From JAUXEH01 sp965602945 (lineage in GTDB: Bacteria; Acidobacteriota; Aminicenantia; Aminicenantales; Aminicenantaceae), in NCBI GenBank assembly GCA_965602945.1, contig CBFDBC010000130.1:1-10821 (forward strand): a stretch of 10,821 bases of DNA, given 5' to 3'. A model generated the notes under the pieces. The model saw nothing but the letters and a program-made list of their open reading frames with translations. It searched no databases and was not told the DNA's origin. Shown piece after piece: positions 1 through 5,897 of this stretch; position 1 is the stretch's first letter; each line of letters begins with the position of its first letter. The translations under genes were made by a program, and so were the position numbers.

Positions 1-552
1 GTCAAATATCTGGAGGACCGGACCATCGGCCCCTCCCTGGGTGCTGACTCTATCCGCCGGGGACTCACCTCCATCCTCATGGCCCTGGTCCTGGTCATGG
101 CCTTCATGGTGTTCTACTACCGCCTGGCCGGGATTAATGCGGTGGTCGCCCTGGTCCTCAACATCACGATCCTGATGGGGGCCCTGGCATATTTCGGAGC
201 CAGCCTGACGCTCCCGGGTATCGCGGGCATCATCCTGACCGTGGGTATGGCGGTGGACGCCAACGTGCTGGTCTTCGAGCGTATCCGGGAGGAGCTTGCC
301 CAGGGGAAGAGTGTGCTGAGCTCGATCTCATCCGGATTCTCGCGCGCATTCCGGACCATCCTGGACGCCAATGTCACCACCATCATCGCGGCCATATTCC
401 TCTTCCAGTTCGGAACAGGGCCCATCCGGGGGTTTGCCGTGACACTGATCATCGGCATCTCGGCCAGCATGTTCACGGCCATCTTCGTGTCGAGGCTGAT
501 CTTCGACCTGGCATTTTCCAAACGAAAAAAAGTCGAAAAGTTGAGCATCTAA
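1..552 (+). CDS. secD: Protein translocase subunit SecD, C-terminal part (5' end outside window)
   Basis: SecD works with SecF in the inner membrane as the accessory part of the Sec translocon, using the proton motive force to pull exported proteins out on the periplasmic side. Only the last 183 residues are present; the frame is open to the left edge. Visible residues 10-21 read GPSLGADSIRRG, the signature just before the RND-type membrane domain. Several hydrophobic segments follow, and the conserved DANVLVFERIREEL motif starts near visible residue 86. The basic C-terminus (FSKRKKVEK) is typical of the cytosolic tail. The TAA stop is one base before the secF start, so the two genes are clearly co-transcribed. 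The large periplasmic P1 domain lies upstream of the window. Identification is secure from the motifs and from secF next door. Confidence 0.96.
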   Translation, partial: VKYLEDRTIGPSLGADSIRRGLTSILMALVLVMAFMVFYYRLAGINAVVALVLNITILMGALAYFGASLTLPGIAGIILTVGMAVDANVLVFERIREELAQGKSVLSSISSGFSRAFRTILDANVTTIIAAIFLFQFGTGPIRGFAVTLIIGISASMFTAIFVSRLIFDLAFSKRKKVEKLSI

Positions 553-553
553 A

Positions 554-1720
554 ATGCAGTTCCTAAAAAAGACCAACATCCCGTTCCTCAAATACAAGTA
601 CATCGCCCTGGCGGTTTCAGGAGCCGTCATCGTCATCGGCCTCCTGAACTTCACCATGGGCAAGGGTATCTCCCAGGGGATCGACTTCCAGGGCGGGGCA
701 CTGATCCGTGTGATCTTCAGTAACCAGGTCCCGATCGCTGAAGTTCGCTCCACACTGAACGATGCCGGCGTCGACAAGAGCCGGATCCAGATAGTGGGCA
801 CCTCCGGCAGGGAGTTTCTCATACGCGCCATGCCCGAGACCGAAGATGTAGAAGGCGAGATCGAGGCGCATGAGATCCTTGCCCAGACAGTCGTCAACGC
901 GCTGCGGGGAGAGGACGAGCAGCGTGTCCTCGACGACGGAGCCACCGATCTGAACGCCATCGACAAGACCAGCCTGGCCACCCTTCTGCAGGCACAGTTC
1001 CCCGACCAGGCCGCGGATATCGCCAACAAGGTCGTGGACCTGCGCAATTCCCAGGAATTCATGGGCATCATCCAGGATCCCACCCAGCTGGAACAGATCG
1101 AGGGGATAACGCCCGAGATCCTGACATTCCTTAGAGAAAACACCTACTTGAGCCGCCTGGCAGTCCTCGGCCGGGAGTCGGTGGGGCCGCAGGTCGGACA
1201 CGACCTCCGGACGAAGGCCACCCAAGCCACCATCTGGGCTCTGCTGGGCATGCTGATCTACATCGGTATCCGCTTCCAGTACGCCTACGGAGTGGCGGCC
1301 ATCGTGACCCTGGCCCACGACGTGCTGGTGACCATGACCATATTTTCATTCACCAACCGCGAGCTCAACCTCCCCGTGATCGCGGCCATCATGACTCTGG
1401 TGGGATATTCGCTCAACGACACCATCGTCATCTTCGACCGCGTCCGGGACAACCTCAAGACCATGCGCAAGCACAAGTTCGAAGACCTGGTGAACGTCAG
1501 CATCAACCAGACGCTGAGCCGCACCATCATCACATCCGGGACTACCTTCCTGACCGTGACCGCGCTCTTTCTTTTCGGGGGTGAGGTGATCAACGATTTC
1601 GCCTTCACCATGATGATCGGAGTGATCATCGGAACCTACTCCTCCATCTACCAATCCTGCTCGGTCCTGTATTTCTGGAAGAAGATCTTCAAGCCCAAAA
1701 AAGGCATGGGCAGAAATTGA
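554..1720 (+). CDS. secF: Protein translocase subunit SecF with an enlarged first periplasmic domain
   Basis: SecF is the partner of SecD in proton-driven late steps of protein export. The 388-residue protein has a first membrane segment near residues 16-33, the GIDFQGGAL motif near 42-50, and a C-terminal membrane domain from about 224 with AHDVLVTMT and GYSLNDTIVIFDRVRDN, all classic SecF signatures. It is clearly longer than E. coli SecF (323 residues as I recall). The extra length sits at about 125-200, between the ordinary periplasmic fold and the conserved RESVGPQVG segment that leads into the second membrane segment. The insert reads like helix-hairpin-helix repeats of the ComEA/GspK sort (LNAIDKTSLATLL, then IANKVVDLRNSQEF, then LEQIEGITPEI). 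The start lies one base after the secD stop and has no strong ribosome binding site, suggesting translational coupling. No terminator is apparent after the stop, so some read-through to tonB is possible. Confidence 0.96.
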   Translation: MQFLKKTNIPFLKYKYIALAVSGAVIVIGLLNFTMGKGISQGIDFQGGALIRVIFSNQVPIAEVRSTLNDAGVDKSRIQIVGTSGREFLIRAMPETEDVEGEIEAHEILAQTVVNALRGEDEQRVLDDGATDLNAIDKTSLATLLQAQFPDQAADIANKVVDLRNSQEFMGIIQDPTQLEQIEGITPEILTFLRENTYLSRLAVLGRESVGPQVGHDLRTKATQATIWALLGMLIYIGIRFQYAYGVAAIVTLAHDVLVTMTIFSFTNRELNLPVIAAIMTLVGYSLNDTIVIFDRVRDNLKTMRKHKFEDLVNVSINQTLSRTIITSGTTFLTVTALFLFGGEVINDFAFTMMIGVIIGTYSSIYQSCSVLYFWKKIFKPKKGMGRN

Positions 1721-1728
1721 TATTATGC

Positions 1729-1757
1729 TTGTAAAAAGGGTCCCAATGCTTTATACT
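1729..1757 (+). promoter_or_regulatory. Putative sigma-70 type promoter for tonB-exbB-exbD
   Basis: TTGTAA at 1729-1734 and TATACT at 1752-1757 are separated by exactly 17 bases in the AT-rich gap between secF and tonB. Transcription would start near 1764 and give a short leader. An AGAGGT ribosome binding site (1778-1783) stands 7 bases before the tonB ATG. The match and spacing are good, but this is sequence inspection only. Confidence 0.5.
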
Positions 1758-1790
1758 GACACTTGATTTAATCCATTCAGAGGTAAGCAA

Positions 1791-2567
1791 ATGGCTGAAC
1801 AAGCAAAGCCTGAAAAAAAGCAACAACCCCCCAAGATTTTCCAGGATGCTTTCATTCGCCCCCAAGGAGGTATTGCACGAAAGGCCATCGCCTTTCCTAT
1901 CGCTTTTCTGCTTCATGCCAGCCTTGTTCTCGCAGCCCTGGTGATCCCCCTGATGAACACGACCAACCTTCCCCAAGTTGAGATTTACAGCGCTTTCCTC
2001 GCCCCACCGCCCCCTCCCCCGCCCCCGCCGCCACCTCCAGCTAAAAAACGCACCCGCCCCAAACGCACCACGCGCATCAAGCCGGTGCAGGCAAAGACCA
2101 CCATCCAACCCGGACAGCTAGTCGCACCCGTAGAGATCCCCGATGAGATCGCAGAAGAAGAACTGACCGATCTCGGGATCGAAGGCGGAGTGGAAGGCGG
2201 CGTCGAGGGTGGCGTGATCGGTGGCGTGCTCGGCGGTGTCGTCGGTGGAGTTCTCGGCGGTGTCGTAGGAGAAGTGGAGGCCCCGGTGCGGGCCGTAGGA
2301 GAGATCAGGGCTCCCAGGCTGGTACGACGAGTCGAACCGCTCTATCCTGAGATCGCCCGTCAAGCCCGTGTGGAGGGTGTGGTCATCGTCGAAGCCACGA
2401 CCGACATGTACGGCCGTGTGCAGCGGGTCAATGTTCTCCGCTCCATTCCTCTGCTCGACCAGGCGGCCATCGATGCGGTCCGCCAGTGGGTCTACGAACC
2501 CATGGTCATCAACGGACGCCCCCGCGGCGTTATCTTTACCGTTACCGTCAGGTTTAAACTCAAATAA
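1791..2567 (+). CDS. tonB: TonB-family energy transducer with proline run and GGV repeats
   Basis: TonB-type proteins span the inner membrane and periplasm and carry energy from the ExbB/ExbD proton channel to outer-membrane receptors. In this 258-residue protein, a cytosolic N-terminus precedes one membrane anchor (about 33-54, containing the membrane His of FLLHASLVLAAL). Twelve prolines in a row (72-83) and a basic stretch (KKRTRPKRTTR) follow, then eight GGV-type tetrapeptides (131-162). The C-terminal TonB domain (about 172-258) has the family pattern PRLVRRVEPLYPEIARQARVEG, a central DQAAIDAVRQWVYEP and a final strand ending VTVRFKLK. The start is supported by AGAGGT upstream. exbB and exbD follow on the same strand, confirming the role. 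The linker style recalls Acidobacteriota proteins. No outer-membrane receptor is present, so the transported substrate cannot be inferred. Confidence 0.92.
   Translation: MAEQAKPEKKQQPPKIFQDAFIRPQGGIARKAIAFPIAFLLHASLVLAALVIPLMNTTNLPQVEIYSAFLAPPPPPPPPPPPPAKKRTRPKRTTRIKPVQAKTTIQPGQLVAPVEIPDEIAEEELTDLGIEGGVEGGVEGGVIGGVLGGVVGGVLGGVVGEVEAPVRAVGEIRAPRLVRRVEPLYPEIARQARVEGVVIVEATTDMYGRVQRVNVLRSIPLLDQAAIDAVRQWVYEPMVINGRPRGVIFTVTVRFKLK
2181..2276 (+). repeat. In-frame 12-bp tandem repeats encoding GGV-type tetrapeptides
   Basis: Eight consecutive 12-base units within tonB encode EGGV three times, then IGGV, LGGV, VGGV, LGGV and VGEV. Unit sequences vary at third positions and at the first codon, so this is an aged repeat rather than a fresh expansion. 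It lies between the basic linker and the C-terminal TonB domain and is probably a flexible or extended periplasm-spanning linker. Copy number could vary among strains. Confidence 0.9.
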
Positions 2568-2581
2568 TCTAAGATTATAAT
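2553..2581 (+). promoter_or_regulatory. Possible internal promoter ahead of exbB
   Basis: A perfect TATAAT (2576-2581) lies in the AT-rich gap after the tonB stop, with TTTAAA (2553-2558) 17 bases upstream, partly inside the end of tonB. It could raise exbB/exbD expression above tonB, which would suit the higher copy number of ExbB and ExbD relative to TonB in the complex. AT-rich gaps produce such matches by chance, so confidence is limited. Confidence 0.35.
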
Positions 2582-2616
2582 AATAGAGAAGCTTTTCATG
2601 GCTTTCGATATTTAAA

Positions 2617-2623
2617 AGGAGGT
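2617..2623 (+). promoter_or_regulatory. Strong Shine-Dalgarno site of exbB
   Basis: AGGAGGT, a near-perfect anti-Shine-Dalgarno match, lies 7 bases before the exbB ATG. It is the strongest ribosome binding site seen in the window and fixes the exbB start. tonB and exbD have the weaker AGAGGT, so exbB is probably the most highly translated gene of the set. Confidence 0.8.
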
Positions 2624-2630
2624 ACACAAA

Positions 2631-3311
2631 ATGCAATTTGGTCTGATTGAAATGTGGCACGCCATGGGATATGTCGCGAAATTCGTCGCCATTCTCCTGA
2701 TCTCCCTGTCAGTCATCACACTCTATCTCTTCGTGGAAAGACAGATCGTCTTTGCCCGGGCTAAGTCAAAGTCCAAACAGCTCGCGCCCAAGCTCGCTGA
2801 GTTGATGAAAGCCGGCAAGATCCAGGAAGCCCTGACTCTTGCTTCCAAGAAGGAATACAAGGGCAGCCATCTGGCCCGGGTAACCGCAGCCGGAATCAAG
2901 GAGTTCATTGAAGGCGGCGAAGCCGGTTTGCCCTTCGACGGGCAGATCGAGACCGCCTCGAGAGGATGTGACAGAGCATCCAATATCTACATGCAGGAAC
3001 TCAAGAGAGGCCTTCCGGTAATGGCTACGGTCGCCACCTCTTCTCCCTTCATCGGCCTGTTCGGAACCATCGCCGGTATCATCAACGCGTTCCGCGGTAT
3101 GGCTCTGACCGGATCCGGCGGTATCGGTGCCGTGGCCGGCGGTATTTCCGAGGCCCTGATCACCACCGCTTTCGGAATTGGCGTGGCCATCATCGCACTG
3201 TGGTGCTACAACGGCTTGAACTCCAAGACCGAAGTCATCGACGCGGAAATGCAGAATGCCAGCTCTGAAGTCATCGACTTCTTCATGAGAAAGGCAGAGG
3301 GACAACGCTAA
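2631..3311 (+). CDS. exbB: MotA/TolQ/ExbB proton channel family protein (ExbB)
   Basis: ExbB forms the oligomeric inner-membrane scaffold that, with ExbD, makes the proton channel energising TonB. The 226-residue protein has the family layout: a first membrane segment at about 12-35, a cytosolic domain at about 36-125 rich in Lys and Glu, then two long membrane helices at about 127-153 and 172-194. The conserved core is visible as ATSSPFIGLFGTIAGIINAF in the second helix and GISEALITTAFGIGVAI leading into the third; the Thr-containing AxxTxxFG face lines the channel in this family. The start is fixed by the strong AGGAGGT site. The gene sits 63 bases after tonB and 24 before exbD. TolQ or MotA assignments are possible from the fold alone, but the flanking tonB and exbD favour ExbB. 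Confidence 0.93.
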   Translation: MQFGLIEMWHAMGYVAKFVAILLISLSVITLYLFVERQIVFARAKSKSKQLAPKLAELMKAGKIQEALTLASKKEYKGSHLARVTAAGIKEFIEGGEAGLPFDGQIETASRGCDRASNIYMQELKRGLPVMATVATSSPFIGLFGTIAGIINAFRGMALTGSGGIGAVAGGISEALITTAFGIGVAIIALWCYNGLNSKTEVIDAEMQNASSEVIDFFMRKAEGQR

Positions 3312-3335
3312 ATCGTATTGAATAAGAGGTAAGAA

Positions 3336-3758
3336 ATGGGTTTTTCAGTAGGCAACAAAGACACCTCACATAACGCCGAACCGAACGTCGTACCCCTTTG
3401 CGACGTTCTCCTCGTCCTTCTGATCATCTTCATGGTGGTGACGCCGCTGGTCCAACAGGGTGTCGATGTTCAGCTGCCCACGGCGATGAACACGATCGAC
3501 ATGCCGGAAAATCCCGATATCGTCCTCTTCATCAAAGCAGACGGCACCATGTTCGTCAATGAGGAGCCGGCGACGGAAGACACCCTTCAGATGCTGTTGG
3601 AGGATGCCATGATGACCGCCAGTGACAAGAAGCTCTACCTGAAAGCGGACCAGGATCTTGAGTACGGCACCATCGTTGACATCGTCGACATCCTCAAGGA
3701 AGCCGGCGTCGAACTCATCGGGATCATCGCAGATAAGAAGACAGAGGAAATCAGGTAA
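3336..3758 (+). CDS. exbD: Biopolymer transport protein ExbD/TolR family
   Basis: ExbD provides the protonatable membrane aspartate of the ExbB/ExbD motor. This 140-residue protein has the standard short cytosolic N-terminus with the family motif AEPNVVPLCDVLLVLLIIFMV, where Asp23 in the single membrane helix (about 20-40) is the proton-carrying residue. The periplasmic domain at about 45-135 carries the usual DIVLFIKADGTMFVNEEP and KLYLKADQDLEYGTIVDIVDILKEAGV segments. The AGAGGTAAG ribosome site precedes the start and closely matches that of tonB. Only one exbD follows exbB here; as I recall, some relatives carry two in tandem. The stop codon overlaps the last codons of the convergent radical SAM gene by 8 bp, and a strong terminator follows at once. 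Confidence 0.94.
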   Translation: MGFSVGNKDTSHNAEPNVVPLCDVLLVLLIIFMVVTPLVQQGVDVQLPTAMNTIDMPENPDIVLFIKADGTMFVNEEPATEDTLQMLLEDAMMTASDKKLYLKADQDLEYGTIVDIVDILKEAGVELIGIIADKKTEEIR

Positions 3759-4875
3759 ACCGACACAAACCTGAAGGCGAGGTCAGATAACTTTCTATCT
3801 GTTCCTCGCCTTCAGGTTCTTTTTTTAAGGCCTTCCGCCAGATCTCCCCGCTCTCCATACACAGATACAGAGGGACATCTCCGCCCAGCATCGCGGTGAA
3901 ACGCTCTGCCAGGAACCGGAACATCTCCAACCTGTGCGGCTTGAAATAGCGGTACTTTCCGTCCAGGCCCCTGATGAATTCCTCATAGAGCACACGGCTG
4001 CCCGGATGCCGTGTGTTGATGATCCCCTTGAGGGCCGGGGGGAAACGCAGGGCCCCCAGGCTGATCCAGGCGATCCGCTCGGAAGGGACATGGGTTGAAA
4101 GCGCTTCGATAACTCCGTCATAACCTGCCCTCCATTCCGGGTGACGGACGAGCGGGTCGAAATGGAACGCCACACGATACCCCTTTTCCACCAACCTGCG
4201 GGCGGCCTCTAACCGCTCCGAGACAGGCGGGGCTCCCTTTTCATCCGACAGCGCCACCGCCGGAGCGTTCAGGGACCAGGCGACCACTATATTGGGAGCG
4301 GGATCGATGTCCAGCAGGTTGTGGATATGGGTGGTCTTGGTCTTGAACTCGAACAGGACGTCGGGGTGGGTTCGGAAATACGACACGAGTTCTCGGGATC
4401 GCCCTGTGAGGGAATCGAGGACGAGGGAATCCCCCAACTCCCCTGTCCCGATGCGCGTGGGAAGACCTCCCCGGCGGCGATCGAGAAAGTTATCCAGCTG
4501 ATGCCATAGATCGTTTGTGTTGACAAACACGGTGAGGAGCGGGTTGGAAAGGTACAGCTGGAGGATGCAGTAGGAGCAGTCCATCGGACAGTTCAGGTCC
4601 AGGTTGATGATGAAATAATTGCAGCCCAGGTAGCGGGGTGTGCAGGGGCAGGACTTTATGAATTCGCCCTTCTGCCGTGTCAGCCACAGCATGCGTTTCC
4701 CGTCCTTGAGAGGATCCGGCCTGCTCCCTCTGAACTCTTCCAGGAAGGCCTCAGGGTCCACGACCTCTTCCTCCAATGTGCCGGAGAGGCGGTCCCTGAT
4801 CTTCCGGGTCAGCGGATAATCCAGGCATGAAGCATCGATGTACAGCCTCTCGATCGCCAGCACGGGATCATTCAT
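3751..4875 (-). CDS. Radical SAM protein of the spore photoproduct lyase (SPL)-like family
   Basis: Radical SAM enzymes use a [4Fe-4S] cluster to split S-adenosylmethionine and start radical chemistry. The cluster motif NCPMDCSYCILQ gives Cys96, Cys100 and Cys103 in Cx3Cx2C spacing, the form found in SPL-family proteins. From memory of B. subtilis SplB, further matches are TRIGTGELGDSLVLDSLTG (SplB: RFEGACTSDIVGIDHLT), FEFKTKTTHIHNLLD (FVTKFHHVDHLL) and AWSLNAPAVA (FSINADYV), so relationship across the whole barrel is good. The SplB hydrogen-donor cysteine (Cys141) aligns with Glu146, so ordinary spore photoproduct repair is unlikely. Additional cysteines (76, 78, 85) precede the motif. At 374 residues it is slightly longer than SplB, and the last 20 or so residues are encoded by the opposing terminator hairpin. 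The ATG overlaps the upstream ParB-domain gene by 8 bp. The substrate is unknown; a nucleic-acid lesion is a guess. Confidence 0.85.
   Translation of the reverse strand: MNDPVLAIERLYIDASCLDYPLTRKIRDRLSGTLEEEVVDPEAFLEEFRGSRPDPLKDGKRMLWLTRQKGEFIKSCPCTPRYLGCNYFIINLDLNCPMDCSYCILQLYLSNPLLTVFVNTNDLWHQLDNFLDRRRGGLPTRIGTGELGDSLVLDSLTGRSRELVSYFRTHPDVLFEFKTKTTHIHNLLDIDPAPNIVVAWSLNAPAVALSDEKGAPPVSERLEAARRLVEKGYRVAFHFDPLVRHPEWRAGYDGVIEALSTHVPSERIAWISLGALRFPPALKGIINTRHPGSRVLYEEFIRGLDGKYRYFKPHRLEMFRFLAERFTAMLGGDVPLYLCMESGEIWRKALKKEPEGEEQIESYLTSPSGLCRFT
3768..3826 (+). terminator. Intrinsic terminator of the tonB-exbB-exbD unit, inside the end of the convergent gene
   Basis: A 15-bp perfect stem pairs 3768-3782 with 3804-3818. 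A further 6-bp stem (3784-3789 with 3796-3801) closes a six-base loop at 3790-3795. On the + strand the stem is followed by CTTTTTTT (3819-3826), giving a textbook Rho-independent terminator 9 bases after the exbD stop. The same DNA encodes roughly residues 349-370 of the radical SAM protein on the other strand. In the - direction there is no comparable T run after the stem. Confidence 0.93.
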
Positions 4876-5824
4876 CGTCCGGTCCCCGGAACAGTGCCTG
4901 GAACTCGCGCTTGTCCGCCAGGCCTTTGAGGCGGGACAGCCTGTTCAGGAACTCCTCCCGGGATCTGAAGCTGAAATGCAGCGACAGGTCTTCCCCTTCA
5001 AAAAAGGGGCTGGGATCGATCACGACACCCTTCTCGATCCCCAGTTTTTCCAGGGCGGCGCTGAAGGCTTTTGACCAGGTCGTGAGGGCGGGATTCCGGC
5101 GCTGCTTCAGATGCTCCACGAGCTCTTCAGCCCGCTGCCTGGGCGACAGCCTGTCATCTCTCTCGAGGTCCCGGATCCACGGATGTGCCAAGACATCCTC
5201 CGGAGTGATGCCGTCACGGGCCGCGATCTCCGTGAGGTTGCTCAAGAGTTCCTTCTGTTTGTTCTGCCCGAGGGTCCAGAACCATGGCAGGAGCCGGGCA
5301 CGCGCGGCAGCAGGTAACGGCAGCAGCGCCTGGAGCACGGCCGCAGGTGGGTTCCTGTCGTGCACGATCCGTTTTTCTTCAGGGCCGAATCCGGCCACGT
5401 AGAGAAACAGGTCGAGGTATTCCCGGGTGGGCGGGATCCCAAGCAGCGGAAGATACCGCCGGACGAGTTCATCGGCCTGTTCCCCGAAGCCCTGCAGCCT
5501 GGAAAGGACCTCGGCCTTCTCGACCACCGAGAATGCCCTGACCAGGGCGTTTTCATACACCGCAACCTTGAAAAGCTCTAGGTCGTTCCTCTCATCCGCG
5601 ATAAACACGGGTATGGGTGACAGGGATACGGAGCGGCAGGCCAGGACACGTTTCCAGCCGCTGACCAGGACTCTCCGGCCCTGCCTCAACGCCAGCACAG
5701 GCGGATTGAGCAGCCCGAGGTCTTGGATCGAGGCGGCCAGCTCATCGGAAGCCAGGATGAACGAGATCCGGAACCGTTCGTCCGTCAGGTCGATGTCTAG
5801 GGGATCGATCTTTGTAAACTTCAT
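4868..5824 (-). CDS. ParB N-terminal domain protein, partner of the SPL-like radical SAM protein
   Basis: The first 95 or so residues look like a ParB/sulfiredoxin-type fold: LAASIQDLGLLNPPVLALRQ (29-48) matches the ParB box I pattern and GRRVLVSGWKRVLACR (49-64) matches the nucleotide-binding GERR-type box, with Gly-Trp-Lys-Arg in place of the usual Glu-Arg-Arg-Trp. YENALVRAFSVVEKAEVLSRL (90-110) resembles the segment after box III. A region at about 112-170 (LLGIPPTREYLDLFLYV, then PPAAVLQALLPLP) has the shape of the ParB/KorB helix-turn-helix. The rest, to residue 318, is charged and not recognised. No parA lies nearby and the next gene overlaps it, so chromosome partition is unlikely; a DNA-binding, CTP- or ATP-dependent partner for the radical SAM enzyme is the likely type of role. 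The start has only a weak ribosome site. It lies 73 bases after the phosphorylase gene. Confidence 0.78.
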   Translation of the reverse strand: MKFTKIDPLDIDLTDERFRISFILASDELAASIQDLGLLNPPVLALRQGRRVLVSGWKRVLACRSVSLSPIPVFIADERNDLELFKVAVYENALVRAFSVVEKAEVLSRLQGFGEQADELVRRYLPLLGIPPTREYLDLFLYVAGFGPEEKRIVHDRNPPAAVLQALLPLPAAARARLLPWFWTLGQNKQKELLSNLTEIAARDGITPEDVLAHPWIRDLERDDRLSPRQRAEELVEHLKQRRNPALTTWSKAFSAALEKLGIEKGVVIDPSPFFEGEDLSLHFSFRSREEFLNRLSRLKGLADKREFQALFRGPDDE

Positions 5825-5897
5825 TACGATCGTGAATCATCCAGTTTCGAATGATCGAGTTTGGGGAGTGTGACAAGGTTCAGGGCCTTGGGCCGCA

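Noticed and set aside
328..1143. Long - strand open frame opposite secD/secF
   Set aside because: It straddles the secD-secF junction antisense and its translation lacks any recognisable motif, while both Sec genes are certain.
2181..2276. 12-bp tandem repeats as a CRISPR or intergenic satellite
   Set aside because: The units are in frame, degenerate at third codon positions and without spacers; they encode the TonB linker.
4868..5824. Chromosome partition ParB
   Set aside because: No parA or parS-like site is seen, the nucleotide-binding box is altered, and the gene is coupled to a radical SAM gene instead.
5827..5854. Short palindromes (CGATCG; ATCAT / ATGAT) ahead of the ParB-domain gene as an operator
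   Set aside because: Only 5-6 bp arms with a mismatch outside them; too short to support a binding site without comparison to relatives.
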